A DNA stretch of 64,000 nt from Ochotona curzoniae (GCF_017591425.1 NW_024465885.1:41597001-41661000); one strand, 5' to 3'; counted from the stretch's first letter, positions 24,955 to 37,502 are shown. Notes: a model not told the origin generated them from the sequence alone. Translations and numbers: made by a program.

Positions 24955-25450
24955 GAAGTGATGCTTCCACTTACAAAAATGCATGACCCAGACACCCCAC
25001 TTCTTCTTGCATATTCGAAAGAGTTGAGCCAGAACGCCAGAGGCATATCTGCACTACTACGCTCATTCTTAACCGTCGAGCTGTAGAAGCCATGCACATG
25101 TGCACTGGCGGGTGAGTGGACAGGAAGCCATGGTAAATGTGTATGAGGGAATGCCTTCAGAACATTAGCAAGAATAAGAAATTTTGCCATTTACAATTAC
25201 ATGAATAGCTCTGGGGAGTATTTTGCTGAGTTATATGAGCCAGACACAGAGGTATAAGTACAGTGTGGCTATGTTAAAGGGCATCTAGAGTAGACACTGA
25301 ACAGAGGCTGGGGTGTTGGGTACTGGGAATGACATATGTGGGAAAAGGAAGATGACAAGCTGCTATTCGATGAGCACCAGGTTCTGATCATGTTGAGTGA
25401 GAACTTTCCAGAGCTCTACTGTACAGCATTCTCACTATGGTGGACAAGGG
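24955..25450 (+). mobile_element. Old LINE-1 3' segment
   Basis: The order resembles the ORF2 end and 3' UTR of an old L1. A GCATATCTGCACTACTACGC block is followed by 'gtgagtggacaggaagccatgg', then TTTTGCTGAGTTATATGAGCCAGACACAGA, then ACAGAGGCTGGGGTGTTGGG. Heavily decayed. Confidence 0.5.
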
Positions 25451-25498
25451 CGGATTATTCACTTGAAAGAGGAGAGGTCTCCTATGAACTGCTTTTTC

Positions 25499-25536
25499 CG
25501 AAATAATAATAATGATAATAATAATAGTAATAATTT
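25499..25536. repeat. (AAT)n microsatellite
   Basis: Imperfect AAT/GAT/AGT trinucleotide units. Confidence 0.85.
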
Positions 25537-26007
25537 TTTAAATGTTGCCAGGAGGAAAAAAAATGTCACCACACCTATTAGGGGGCTGACTCTTTGAATG
25601 TTCTGCCAGTCTGATTCAAAGATTGAGAATTTTAAAGTTACAGGGATATAAATTACTGCTGATTGGCAACTGTGGAGAAATTTGCTACAGCATTATTTTT
25701 GCTAGGTAATACTTATTTTTCTTTCCGTTGTTTATTAATCAATGATGTATCAAGGCCAGTCAGAGCTTTGTACAGTGTCACAAAAACACTAATTACAATA
25801 ATTGATTACCTCCACTCAAAAGCAAAGAAACTTTTTAAAATGTCTTTTCAACATGCTAAGGAATACTTACAATTTCCTACCAGTGTCTAGCAATATTAAA
25901 CCTAATTCATAGACCTCATGACTAACTTAGTAGGACATTTCGGATTCTGCAACTTCATGCTAGAAAATATTTATGCATCAATCTCTGAGATTTTCTTAAG
26001 AACCATT

Positions 26008-26332
26008 GAATAGGGGCCAGCATGATAGCAGTACTGACTAATTCATCGACTACTAATTCAGGCATCTCACTTGAGTCCCACTTGAGTCCCTGCTGCTGCA
26101 CTTCCCCTCCAGCTCCCTGTTTATGACCTGGGAAAGCAGCATAGAATTGCCTAAAACCTTATAGTTCTGCACCAGGGTGGGAGTTGCAGAAAAGGATCCT
26201 GATTCCTGACTTTGGATCAGCTCAGCTCTGTACACTATGGTCATTTGGGGAATGAACCGGAGGATGGAAGATGTTTCCGTCTTTCTCTCTATAAATCTTC
26301 TGGCCAATAAAAACAAATAAATTAAAAAAAAA
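26008..26332 (+). mobile_element. CSINE, sense
   Basis: The head GGGGCCAGCATGATAGCAGT is diverged. CTTCCCCTCCAGCTCCCTG, GACCTGGGAAAGCAGC, CACCAGGGTGGGAGTTGCAG, a GGATCAGCTCAGCTCTG segment and a CAATAAAAACAAATAAATT tail are clear. Confidence 0.9.
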
Positions 26333-26935
26333 TAGTGGACAATAATCACAAATACTACTATTTTAAAGATAAGCTAGATCAATCCAAAGGTTTTCAGCAC
26401 AGGAACTGAAAAACTGTAATTTAATTCCAAGGTAAATTTTAATCCATTTCTAATCATCTAAATGTAACCCATTTTTATGCATGTTTATTACACACAAGCA
26501 GTAACGTTCATTTGTATAATTTTATATCATTGAGCTGTTCATGTATCTTCATTGGATTGCCATCATCTTCTTCGGCCCCTTCCTTCATGTGTTTGCCAAT
26601 GTCCTCACTATTGTAAACTCATGTTGGCTAACTCTTCAAATACCTCCTGCATGTTGATTTCCACCTCAAACTGTCCAAGCCCCATTCCTTTAGGACAACT
26701 GAGGAGTCCTTACTTGTTTCTATCACATGTCCTCACATTCTTTGTGAAATAAAATCACTTGCATTTCTACCCCTTGCAAAGTAACACTTCCCAAATGTGA
26801 GACATATAAGATGCAGCATCTGCTTGAGATTGCTCTATGCCCACATTTAAGTCACTGAGGCTTTAAAATCCTACTTTATTTTACTTTTGCTTATTGGGAT
26901 GTGATAGACAAATATAAAGTGTGTATACAATGACA
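26333..26935. other. Intergenic DNA
   Basis: No gene recognised. 26530-26760 is C/T-rich and weakly reminiscent of an old LINE2 3' end. Confidence 0.35.
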
Positions 26936-26937
26936 AC

Positions 26938-27195
26938 AGAAATTTAGCCCAATAGTTCAGATGCCCACATCACACACCAAAGTTCCTGGGTTTGAAACCC
27001 TGGACTGCTTCCTAACTCCAGAGTCGGTGATGATAAGTAAGGAAACATGGTCCCTGCTGCCTACATGGGATACCAGGATTGCGTTCCCAGCTCAGTTCCC
27101 CTCAGTTTAGGCTTGGGCATTGCTGGCATATGAGAGAAACAACAACTAGCAGCTTCTCCCTCTCTCTATTTGCCTCTAAAATAAATAAACAATTT
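26938..27195 (+). mobile_element. Old CSINE, sense
   Basis: A diverged copy. TTCCTGGGTTTGAAACCC, CTGCTGCCTACATGGGATACC, TCAGTTTAGGCTTGGGCATTGC and TCTCCCTCTCTCTATTTGCC lead to an AAAATAAATAAACAA tail. Confidence 0.75.
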
Positions 27196-27430
27196 AATTG
27201 CATCTGTTTGAGGTACAGAATGCAGTGATTTCATATAACTATACCTTGTGTTAGGACTCCCACAATCAAGCTAATTAACATAACCGTCATCTCACATAAT
27301 TATCTTCGGGTATGCGTGCGTGTGTGTGCGCACACCTGTGTCTAGGGAACACTTAGAATCTCCCTTAGCAAATGGAAATATACAATGTGAAAATATTAAC
27401 CATGTAGTGCAGCACCAAGGTATTCAACCT
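27196..27430 (+). mobile_element. Old LINE-1 3' UTR
   Basis: CCCACAATCAAGCTAATTAACATAACC, 'gtcatctcacataattatc', a G/T-rich run and AACACTTAGAATCTCCC with TAGCAAATGG follow the order of an old mammalian L1 3' UTR. A 162-codon open stretch from a GTG at 27320 begins inside it. Confidence 0.65.
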
Positions 27431-28892
27431 TTTTTCAAATCTTGTAATCAGCTCTTTTCTGCAGAAATACCCATGGGGAAAAGATTTCATCTTGAAGCCG
27501 GTGGTGACGCTGTGCATCTTCTCTGCGTGCAGGTCCCAATGCCTGTCTGTCTTGAGTCACCCCTGAGACAGAGATTCCGTCCTTATTCAAGCACTGCAAA
27601 GCACAACCTGCTAATCAAGCCTAGTCCTACTTCGGATATTTATGGGACCTCATTTGGTTCTCACAGCATTGTACATGTTATGTTTTTTAGTTTTTCCAAA
27701 CCACAGAAATGTTGTTGTGGTATTGAATCCCACAAATTACAGGTTATACATTTTAATCATTTTTCGATTCTTGTTACGAAGGAACGAACTCACAAAACTT
27801 GTCTATGACACAATGTAAATGATAAGAAAATCTGTGTGTTAGCAGAATTATGTTTATTAAAGTTTAGATATTTTGCCTTAAATGTTCTCATTTACCTAAA
27901 AATTCCATTTATTTCATATATGCAGTTAAAACAAACTGACCTTATTCTTAATCCCCTCTTCCCTTAATTTTCATGTTAATTTTTAAATGACATACTTTCA
28001 GTTTCCTTTATCATCAAAAGTTTAAATAGTCTAATGAGTAGTAGGTATAATTTGAATGTTTATTTCATAAATGTGATCACAAAAACCAAGCAGCATTAGT
28101 AAACACGTAACATTGAAAACGTGTGCAGTGACCGACTCTGATATCTGTCCATACTATAATGTGACCATGGTAACAAGATTCAGGTATCATCAAGCATAGA
28201 AAAATGAATTCATCATGATAATTAATGATTAATTAAGTCTACAAATGATGCCAGGAGGCACTAAAAAATTTGCTTTAGCTGTGACCACCATGGCAAAATT
28301 GCTTCTTTAAAAATCTATTTTATTGTTTGTCCACTGCAAAGACTGAAAATCCATCATCAAGATGGCACCATGTTCTCCTAGGGGCTTGTTTATGTCATTT
28401 TGTTACTTTGTATCTTCATACAGCTTTGTCTTAAAAAAAGAAAAAAGGCCATACATTTTTGTCTAAAGTCAAATGCATCTATGAAACACAAAATGATAAA
28501 TGTTGATGCACAGATTATTCATACTGGGTATTGCATACCTATGACTATTTTCAGCTCTTATAAAATGGTTTAAAAAACATAAATTACCCTATGATTGATC
28601 CGATCCCAACACACCAAATAGAGAAACACCATAACAGTTCAAAACGCTAAACTTACAGTGAATTGGGAATCCCATTCTTATTTTCTGAATGGAAGAAACC
28701 CCAAACACCCAACAGGATAATTGTAGCATATTATGGGATCCCCTGTATCTTAACAGCTTCATTAAGACTTGACTGATATACAAATAGCTGCAAATATTTA
28801 GTGTTCAAAATGTGATAAAGGTAAGAGAAAGATTCAAAATTTCAAGCATTTTCCATGGGCTAGCCACCTTAGAAAAACCATCGTGCCTAATT
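27431..28892. other. Intergenic DNA with a chance open frame
   Basis: The open stretch to 27808 has no ATG at its start and no domain that I recognise. The remainder is AT-rich with nothing identified. Confidence 0.4.
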
Positions 28893-29195
28893 TTTTTTTA
28901 AAGATTTATTTATTTTTATTGGAAAAGCAGATGTACATAGAGGAGAAGAGACCGAGAGGAAGATCTTCCATCCAATGGTTCACTCCCCAAGTGACCTCAA
29001 CAGCCGGTGCTGCGCTGATCCGATGCCAGGAGCCAGGAACTTCCTTCCGGCTCTCCCACGCAGGTGCAGGGTCCCAAAGCTTTGGGCCATTCTCTTCTGT
29101 TTCCCAGGCCACAAGCAGGGAGCTGGATGGAAAGTGGAGCTGCCAGGATTAGAACCGGCACCCTTATGGGATCCCGGCATGTTCAAGGCAAGGAA
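28893..29195 (-). mobile_element. Young CSINE, antisense
   Basis: Well preserved. It starts AAAGATTTATTTATTTTTATTGG and runs through GGAAGATCTTCCATCC, CACTCCCCAAGTGACC, CAGGGTCCCAAAGCTTTGGG, CAGGCCACAAGCAGGGAGCTGG and CTTATGGGATCCCGGCATG. Overlapping frames of 68-92 aa inside are repeat-derived. Confidence 0.95.
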
Positions 29196-31265
29196 GAATA
29201 ACGCTTTTAGGATCACCAATTGCTCATTTCCTCCAGCTTATGTCAGACCATAGCATCTGTATGTTGGACCTCACTCAGCACTTCACTAACCGCATAAAAG
29301 TCCTTTATCACCAGACCGATAGGAGTCTGGAAAGAAGCCCCATCAGTTTACAGAGTAATTCTCTGAACTCTATACTAAACGTTGAAAATATCACATCCTC
29401 TACATGACTATGAGCTCAGATTCCTGCAGAAAGATAAGGGCAGAGTGACACGTCCCTTGTCAAATGCCACCAGTATTATCAAGAATTTCACGGAGGAGGA
29501 AGTGGATTGTGAAAGCTGAAATAAATTCACTCAGTTGAATTTGCATGTATTGAACAATTCCAGAGAAGCAGAAGAGGCAGTGCACACTTCTGAAATGATA
29601 AAGCCCAGAACAAGCCTTCATCAGACTTGCTCAACAGATCTCAGGACAAATGGACGAGGTAATGGAGGTGCAAAGGGACACCAAAGAAGAGAAGAAAAAA
29701 AGTAATTCATAAGGTCCTAAGCTAGAAACGGTCCAGCCACAGGGCTTTATCTCTGCCAGGTTTGGACTCCAATTCCCTGCGTATCACAGTTTCATTCGTT
29801 TCCTCATGGTCTCCATCCTGTCCAAGCATCATTCTAACACAAGCCTCCCTTGCAGGCTCACCAATCACTGCGCCTTGTTACACCTGTTCCCCCGCCTCAT
29901 TTTTCTCCACAGCAACTATCGCTATATAATTTACTTGCATGTTACCTCTCATTTTCTGCTTTTCTAGCTAGAACATGAGCTATATGGAAGGACAGAATTT
30001 TTTTTTTCTTTTGGAAGGGAAAAAGGAGCTAACTACAAATTACTGGGGCAAGATATGAAGAGATTTGAATATAAAGGTAAACTGTGTGAAATTCGTTCTA
30101 AAAGGGAAACCCTAGAAGTGGGAAGTTTTTAAATGAATTCCAGGGACGAGAAAGAGGAAAACGTATTGTCAAGCACTATAAAATATAACATCTTTCAGAA
30201 CAGTCACAATTTGCATATTTCCTTTAAGGCTTACATAAATCTACAAGGCAGGCATTGAGGTAGGAGAGCAAACTGGTTGCAATGGACTCATTCTTAACGC
30301 TCCTCACTCAAAAGCACTGTGCTAGGAGAACCGCTCTGATGTGTCCTTGTTACAACAGCACGAATTTGCTACTGAGCAGCGCCAACTTATATATGATAAT
30401 TGCTTCACCGCAACAGTTGGTGATTTGTGATTGAGCTTTAGAGAATGAATAGAGCTTTTAAAAATGTTGGAATTCCTTGAAACCCTTTTTTGTAGAACAT
30501 AATCCATGTTCTGATATTAAGTGTGCGTGTTATTTTTCTTGCAGGTGCCTCACATGATCAACCTTCCCATGCTTTGTACTGTTTGATTCTGTTTTCAGTG
30601 TTGCCTTATGCAAAGGCATTAGGACTGCTATTTGTACGAGGATTCTTCAAATCATTCATACAAAAATGAAGCTAAAAGGTTAGTCTATTTTGGTGCAAAA
30701 AAAAAATGAAATTCATGCACCATTGTATAGTATGAATTTTCTATGAAATTTTAAAATGCTCACGTGCTAATGTTTGTGAAATTTATTCTAGTGCCATATA
30801 CACTGAAGTACCTGCTTCTACTCAAATGTTAGACTTTCATATTGATTAGAAAAGAACTATGGTTGCTAACTTGTCCCCCATACCAAATGTGAAGTTACTC
30901 AGGAAATCAGATATTTACCACGTAAGAATTCATTTTCATATTCTATGAATGTCTGTATTTATCTTCCCAATATATAAAATATACGAAATATGATGTACTT
31001 AACTTCAGATTTTCAGTACTAAAAATCAGCCACACTCAATAAAATGTAAAATTTACTGTAAATGTATTCTCCTTTCCCCTATGCTCCCTTTCATTTGTGC
31101 TCCCATGGTCTATGCTAATCACCAGTGATTATTCTGCAGCACTTTAAATAAAATTCAAAATTTTGTGCTCCTGGCCTTTACTGGTAAAATCTATACCTCT
31201 TTGTCTGACCCAACAACTCTTTATAAAGCTACCAATAGATTTCCAAATTTTATAGTAATGTAATT
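29196..31265. other. Intergenic DNA, possible LINE2 relic
   Basis: No gene recognised. 29790-29995 (CATTTTCTGCTTTTCTAGCTAGAACATGAGCT with changes) weakly resembles a LINE2 3' end. Confidence 0.35.
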
Positions 31266-31267
31266 AA

Positions 31268-31490
31268 GCCTTGGTGGTTGGTACCTGCAGGCAATACCTG
31301 CTTCTCTTAGTAGGGTACATTTTCTGATCTAACACTCTGCTGCTTTATCTGGGAAGCAGCGGTTGATGTTCAGTTTCTTGATTCCTTGTCACCCATGCAG
31401 GAAACCAAGCTGGAGTCCCAGGCTCCTGAGCTCAGTTTGTCCCAGGCTGTTGTCAGAGTTTGGGGATGTGATAAATATATAATCAATAGT
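31268..31490 (+). mobile_element. Very old SINE, sense
   Basis: CTGCTTTATCTGGGAAGCAGC, ACCCATGCAGGAAACC, GGAGTCCCAGGCTCCTGAGC and CAGTTTGTCCCAGGC keep the internal order of a C-repeat but are strongly diverged. Confidence 0.45.
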
Positions 31491-32415
31491 GTGTTAACCT
31501 ACTAGATGTTCTTCACTTTACATTTATTAAAGGTAACCTTTTTTATTGTATAAAAACCCATATAAAAACCCAATAAATCATAATATTTGTGAAAAAGTCA
31601 TTAGTTCAGAGTCTGTGCTCATTTATCACACACTTTCAGCTACAAAAATATAGTTTATAATAATAGATGACATTATATGTAATAAATATCCAATATTTAT
31701 ACATTTATGTAAACATACATTCAACTTTGGAATAATATGGAATTAAATCAACAACAAAACGTCTTTCTACTGTGTTTTCAACTCAGCCTTAGAGCTAAAG
31801 GTTTTTATTAATCCTCCTAATCATTAAGGTCCCTCCATTAAGGCAATCCTCCTTATTTTTACCTGTTTGTGCTCTTACCACATTGACTTACAGAAGGTAC
31901 TCAAATGAGACTTGGGGAATAAAATTGCACGAGTGAATATTTTTCTCATGTGTAGAGCTTTAAATATCAAATGATTATTAGTTTCTTACAAATGCTATAA
32001 ATCATATACTCCTCTCCTTGAATCTACAAATCACAACCAGATAAATTTGCTCTGAATGTATTATAACCGCACATCTGTGTGACTAAAATTAAATACATCC
32101 CTCTAGAAAAACCAAGTTCTTAAAATATTTCTACCTGTTAATGTCATTGCCCTTCTTGATGGTTACCCCAATCAGAAGTTCCACTTTTGCCATTGATTTA
32201 TGGCTCTGAAGCCAATCATTTCTATAGAAAATGTTGCATATTGGCTATCTTACTTTAATTTCAACAAGTCCAATTCTGGCCCAGATTTTTCCACTCATGG
32301 GTCCCCCAGTTGGCCTTTAACTTCAGACACCAAGAGAATCTTTCATTTCCATACTCCACTCTATGTCATACAATTGCAACATAAATTTTTGCTATAAATC
32401 ATTCTACATCCTCTT
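31491..32415. other. AT-rich intergenic DNA
   Basis: No gene or confident repeat recognised. Confidence 0.45.
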
Positions 32416-32419
32416 CCCT

Positions 32420-32640
32420 TTTAATTTGAAAAAAAGGTTCTTTTTTTGTAGAAGTGTTAACGGGCATATAAAATTATACATATTTATGTGGTACTATGAG
32501 ATCTTTGCATACATGTATACATTGTAAAATATCCAGCCAGGGAGAATGTATTTATCTTCACAAGCATTTAACCTTCCATTAAGTTGAAAACTTCTAAAAC
32601 ACAAGACGTTTCACAATATTGTACTACTCCAACCATGAGA
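32420..32640 (+). mobile_element. Old LINE-1 3' UTR
   Basis: ATACATATTTATGTGGTACTATGAGATCTTTGCATACATGTATACATTGTAAAAT, with small changes, is a recognisable old L1 3' UTR. It ends in the 'catttaaccttccatt' region and ATTGTACTAC. Confidence 0.6.
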
Positions 32641-32644
32641 AACC

Positions 32645-32871
32645 TATTCACCGCAGTGGGTGCTGTGGCCAGCTGTCCTCATCGCATCTCAGAGTTGCTC
32701 GTCTGAATGCTGGCTACCGTTCTTTGAATCTAGCTTCTTTCTAATGCATCTTTGGATGTTGCTGATGAGTCCTCAACTGTTTGAGTCCCTGGGAACCATA
32801 TTAGGGACTCAAAGAGTTTTACCTGCCTTTAGGTCTGGCCCGGTCCTAGCTGTTACCATCATTTAGGGAAT

Positions 32872-32922
<51 letters not shown>
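32645..32922 (+). mobile_element. Old CSINE with expanded (TC)n end
   Basis: GTGCTGTGGCCAGCTG, TTTGAGTCCCTGGGAACC, TAGGTCTGGCCCGGTCCTAGC and CATCATTTAGGGAATCAA lead straight into the TC run. The microsatellite is therefore the grown pyrimidine tract of the SINE. Confidence 0.65.
32875..32921. repeat. (TC)n microsatellite
   Basis: About 23 uninterrupted TC units. Confidence 0.97.
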
Positions 32923-32924
<2 letters not shown>

Positions 32925-33104
32925 CCTTTTAAGTAGTTAGAAAAAAAAGATTTCACCCTCTTAACTGCTTCGATCATGATAATCATAAATTATGTATCAA
33001 AATATGCACCTATGAGGTAATTTTTCCTAGCCAATGTCATACTATTCTTATTTCTACTTCTGTTCCAATGTCTTTCTGACTTTTCTAATATGTTGATACA
33101 GTCA

Positions 33105-33420
33105 TCTTTAAGGATTTATTGATTCATGTGAAAGTTAGAACTACAAAAGAAAAAGGAAGAGAGAAAAAGAGAAAACTTTCAATTCCTGTATCACTCCCCA
33201 AATGGCTGTGATGAATGGTGGTGGGCCAAGCCAAAGCCAGAGTCCTGGACCTCCATTCAGATTATACAGGTTGATGTAGAGACCCAAGCAGTTGGGCCTA
33301 TTCTGCTCCTTTCTTAGGTGCAGCAGCCTAGAGCTAGGTCAGAAATGGAGCAATCATGGATCAAACATACTCAGCACTGCAAGTGATGGCATAGTCCTTG
33401 TACCATAAATCCAGCCCCTT
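33105..33420 (-). mobile_element. CSINE, antisense
   Basis: Reversed tail TTTAAGGATTTATTGATTCATG, CTCCCCAAATGGCTGTGATG, AGCCAAAGCCAGAGTCCTGG, ACCCAAGCAGTTGGGCC and a decayed head ending CAGCCCC. Confidence 0.85.
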
Positions 33421-33699
33421 GAGTCAGTGGGGTTTTTTTTTGCCTCCCAGTTTACATTCTTCTTTCAGTGCTACTTTCCAGAGCCCTCATTACCTCCTTC
33501 ACCTGTGCACACACAATAAACCTTTCATCTGTGTCAGCTAAGCTATTATATCCCAAGGTTCATTCTTCACAAATAAGTTTTATGCCACTCTTCATAACCC
33601 AAATGGATTCTTAGGTGTTTGACAGCAACAACCATATCATCAGCTTTCACAGAACCTTCCACAGTTATACTTGATGCTCAAAGAATTCATTTTTCTATC

Positions 33700-34210
33700 T
33701 GCTATTTTATTATTTATTTTTCATTATGTAGCTTTGTAGGTATATGGCTTTCTCCCTATCACTCCCCTTCCTACCTTCTCATCTCCCTCCCAAGAACATT
33801 TTATACTGTATTTTACAATAATATAGTCCTTCAGCTGCAGTCGCAACTCCAACATTCTGCTATTTACATGTGCCAAGACATTGTAGGTATAGGCAATGGT
33901 AAAGAGTCTACTATCCTGTTGACAAGGTGTATTTAATTCATTAGGAGTCTTCGTTTTATTCAGGAGTAGCAATGCATACTGCAGTTCTTCCTTATTTCCC
34001 AGTATTGTGGTCTCCATTACACCAGTTGTTTGTAAGAATTTAATTACATGCTTATTTACATATACATGCACATATATACACATATATTTGTTTTGTGTTT
34101 TATGTGAGAGTTACCTTATATAAAAGATAACATATGATATTTGTCATCTTGTAATCGGATTATTTAATGACACACTAAACTCAGTTTCAAACAATATTTG
34201 AATATTCTGA
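33700..34210 (-). mobile_element. LINE-1 3' end, antisense
   Basis: Shares its order with 55,070-55,690: T-rich start, GTAGCTTTGTAGGTATA, CTCCCTATCACTCCCC, TGCCAAGACATTGTAGGTATAGGCAATGG, ATTAGGAGTC, a CATATATACACATATAT run and GAGAGTTACCTTATAT. Frames of 105 and 119 aa across it are shadows. Confidence 0.65.
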
Positions 34211-34247
34211 TTGCACTTTTAGCAGTTGGGGTTCTTAATTTATAGTG

Positions 34248-34413
34248 CAGAGGTTTTCAGCCACAGCACCCCCATGGGAAGTTCTAAAAATGGAAAACAA
34301 ATATCCTTCAGACTTCATCGCTAAACCCCTGGAGCAAGAGCAAGGACTCTGTGTCTCCGCAATACATCTGCAGGGATATGATCCAACACTCTCGCTGAGA
34401 ACCACCACTCTAG
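34248..34413. mobile_element. MER5A-like hAT (Charlie) non-autonomous transposon
   Basis: The ends form imperfect inverted repeats. CAGAGGTTTTCAGCC on the left answers CTGAGAACCACCACTC on the right. Between them lies an A-rich then GC-rich core of about 165 nt, the size of a MER5A-type element. No transposase is expected. I cannot see a clean 8-bp target duplication. Confidence 0.6.
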
Positions 34414-35765
34414 GTCAGTCACCTAGTGTTCACAGCAGTAACTCTAGCTGAAATGGTGCTAGTCAATGGAGATGGTTCATTTGCCAAGGTTTTGTTTTTG
34501 AGAACATTCTGTCCTGCTTAGAACAAGATAAATGGTTATGAGCAATGCACTTTCTCTGACTCATAAAGCTTAGGCAATAATGCAAAAACAGTCTACTTGA
34601 GCAATCCTTTCTCTAAATGACTCTAAAATGTTTTGCAATGAAGGTTAATTCCATGCTTCTTTTAATTTTAGACGTATATGCCTCAAAGCTGATTAATCAC
34701 ATGATTTTCAAACAGGAGTCTAAAGTACAGAGGTTATAACTCCTGAAGATATGATTTCTTCTTAGTTTTTTTGTTTGTTCTGTTTTATTTTGTTTTTCTA
34801 TTTTTGGCTTTTGTTTCACAGGAGGCAAATACAGGACCTCCATTTTCAACCATTACTCAAAGCTCAAGCTAGCTGGCATATGCTTAAAAATATTTGGAAT
34901 GGTTTTAGGACCCAAGTATTAAATTAAAGTTCTTCATCCACCATTCTTAATGGCAAATAGAACCTTGGGATTTCTGCTCACAGATTTTCAATCTCAAGAA
35001 CGGAGACTGAAACTAAAGTCCCTGGAGGGGCCATTCTATGCTCAGCAGTTTTTAAGGCTAATTAAGGAAACTCACTATCTGTAGACTTTTCAGAAACCAA
35101 AATTATTCAGATGAAAACCATGAACCCAGAGCCTTAGAAGTTACGTTTGCTTTCAATAGAATGTATGTTCACACATGAACATACTTCCAAAAGCTAATGA
35201 AAAGGGAATTTATTGGAAGCAAGAGTCAATCCCCCAAGAATACTGAAGCATCATCACATGGACATCCCATGTAATTGATATTAAAACTGTCAATCTGCAA
35301 ACAAACTATGGAGAATTTTAATTACTTCTGAACAACCGCTTAGAAGTCAGGTGGTTCACCATCTGAGTGGGTTTATCTTACACGTCAGTTTGGCTCAGCT
35401 CTGGGGTCCAGATGCTTGGTCAATGCAATGGGCATGGCACATCGGTGTCAGATGAGATCAACATTTAAATCAGCATCTTGCATATGGAAAGTGGTTTACC
35501 TTCCACAATGTGCATGGAATCTAGGCGCAGATCTTTCATAATAGCTATTGTCCATAAACTTTTTGAAGACTTTCTATATCCAACTTCAACCTTTTTATCA
35601 GAATATTTTTTAAATGATGCTATCTATCTGACATAAAAGAAAAGCATTTTGGTACTTTGTGTCTAACCAAGAGCAAGTTTAATGTGTTTGATTACTTGTA
35701 ATACTCTTCCATGGTTGGCAATGATATGAAACAAAAGTGAGTTAAGACAGCCACTTGGTGGAGGA
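34414..35765. other. Intergenic DNA
   Basis: No gene or confident repeat recognised. Confidence 0.45.
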
Positions 35766-35770
35766 ACTTT

Positions 35771-35970
35771 AAAAGAAGAGGAGGGAGGAAGAGGAGGAAG
35801 ATAAAAAGGAGATGAATGAGAAGAAGAAGTGGGAGAAGAAGAGGGAAAGAGAAGGAAAGAAGGAGAAAAGGAGGAGGAGCAGAAGAGGGTGGAGGAGGAG
35901 GGGGAAGGGGGAGAAGCAAGGGAAGCAGGAAGAGGCAGAGGTGGAGGACGAGAAGGAGGAGGAGGAAGAA
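35771..35970. repeat. Polypurine (GA-rich) tract, 200 nt
   Basis: Nearly uninterrupted A/G on the plus strand with GGAGGA and GAAGAAG units. Only a handful of pyrimidines occur across 200 nt. It gives apparent open frames on both strands (Lys/Arg/Glu-rich; Pro/Ser/Leu-rich) that are composition artefacts. Confidence 0.95.
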
Positions 35971-36029
35971 CTGTCCTTTGATTCAGTTTTCCACTAATGA
36001 TTACATTATCAAAAGACATTAAGTCTCTA

Positions 36030-36480
36030 CATCAAAGAGCGACCTATTTAGCAATGATTATTACAGCACTATTCACAACAGATAAAATTTGGACTGAATC
36101 CAAGTGTCCATCAAATATGGTTTGATAAAGAAAATGAATCACATAGGGTACAACAGAATATAATTAAGCTGTAAAAAGGGACGAAAATGGCATTTCAGCA
36201 AAATGCAAACAATAGGGGGATATTTTATTAAGTGAAAAATACCAAATACAAAAAGACAAACCCTGTCTTTTCTTTCGTTCATACGGAATCTTCAAAAACA
36301 AATGTTTTCAATCAGTATGAACACAAAGTGGCTATTACTGGAGACTAGAAAATGTAGCAGAAAAACAGGGAGTTTGGATAATGGGTACCACGTGACAACC
36401 AGGCCAAAGAAATAAGTTTCTATTGTTACAAAGCACAGTAGAGTGTCTATAACATAAACAATATATTTTATGAGCAAATA
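36030..36480 (+). mobile_element. LINE-1 ORF2 end and 3' UTR
   Basis: ATTATTACAGCACTATTCACAACAGATAAAATTTGGA, CCAAGTGTCCATCAA, GATAAAGAAAATGAATCACA and TTATTAAGTGAAAAATACCAAATACAAAAAGACAAA keep the order of the L1 ORF2 terminus. All frames are broken. Confidence 0.75.
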
Positions 36481-37199
36481 AGAAACTCCAAGGCTTGACT
36501 CATGAAGTAAACCCTTAACAGCAAATGTTGATTAGCTGATTTTAGCAATTACACATTATAGACATGTCTTGCAATGCCACACTTGAGTGCATAAATATGT
36601 ACAATTATTGCTAATACTTTCTATTTCCAAGGGTTCAACCTTTACATTATAATTATTTATTAGGTAACACATGAATAGATTTCAAAATGTCTGTTTTTAA
36701 TCCTCTGCTTATTTTATATGACTTTCTGCATAATAAGAATCCAATACTCCTTTGTGATTTCTCTTACATTCAGCTATCATTTTATCACAGTTTCAAGTTC
36801 TCTCGATAAAATCTTTCTTGGTAAAGTCCCCTCTGCTTGGACACTCAACCAGTCCTCCCTGTCCACAGATTTCATGTCAACCAACCTCAGACAGAAAATA
36901 CGCAAGAAAAAAAACTGCCTCCGTACTGAAGGTGTAGTGTTTCAGGTACATATTCTCTTTAAAATAGTGTCACAATTTTTTACACAGTGCTTGCATTGCA
37001 TAGGTATTGCAAGTAATCCAGAGATGACTTAAGATATACAGGAGGCTGTATCGGGATGACATTCATTACTGGACCACTTTGTCCATGGCACCTGTGAATC
37101 CAAGACCACAGGAGGTCCAGTCACAGACAGAGCTTCTTTTGCTAGGTTTAAACCTTTCATCTTTCGAGAATGCTTTAAAAGGATTTAATCACCTTTATT
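36481..37199. other. Intergenic DNA
   Basis: A 104-aa frame at 36718 shows no recognisable domain. Nothing else identified. Confidence 0.4.
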
Positions 37200-37502
37200 C
37201 AAAATCCATACCCAGAGAGAAGGAAAGACAAAGATCTTTCATCCTCTGTTTCACTCCCCAAGTGGCCATAACAGCTGAAGATGAGTTGATACAAAGCCAG
37301 CAGCTAAGAGCTAGGAGCTATTTCTGGGTCTCCATGTGGATGCAGGGCCCTAAGGCTTTGGGCCATCCTCAACTGCTGTCCCAGGCCACAAGCAGGAACT
37401 GGAAGTGAAGTGGAGCAGCAAGGATATGAACTGGGACCTATATGGGATCCTGGCACATGCAAAGTGAGAACTCTAGCCACTAAGCTATGTTGCTAGGCCC
37501 TT
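37200..37502 (-). mobile_element. CSINE, antisense
   Basis: 5'-truncated tail end. AAAGATCTTTCATCC, CACTCCCCAAGTGGCCATAAC, CTAAGGCTTTGGGCCATCC, CCCAGGCCACAAGCAGGAACTGG, TATATGGGATCCTGGCAC and the head GCTAGGCCC are clear. Confidence 0.92.

Noticed and set aside
27320..27808. 162-codon open frame, the longest in the window
   Set aside because: It begins with GTG inside an old LINE-1 3' UTR and has no domain I recognise; probably chance.
33619..34083. 105- and 119-aa opposite frames
   Set aside because: They lie across an antisense LINE-1 3' end and shadow each other.
35663..36022. Pro/Ser-rich 118-aa and Lys/Arg-rich 61-68-aa frames
   Set aside because: Composition artefacts of the polypurine tract, open in several frames on both strands at once.
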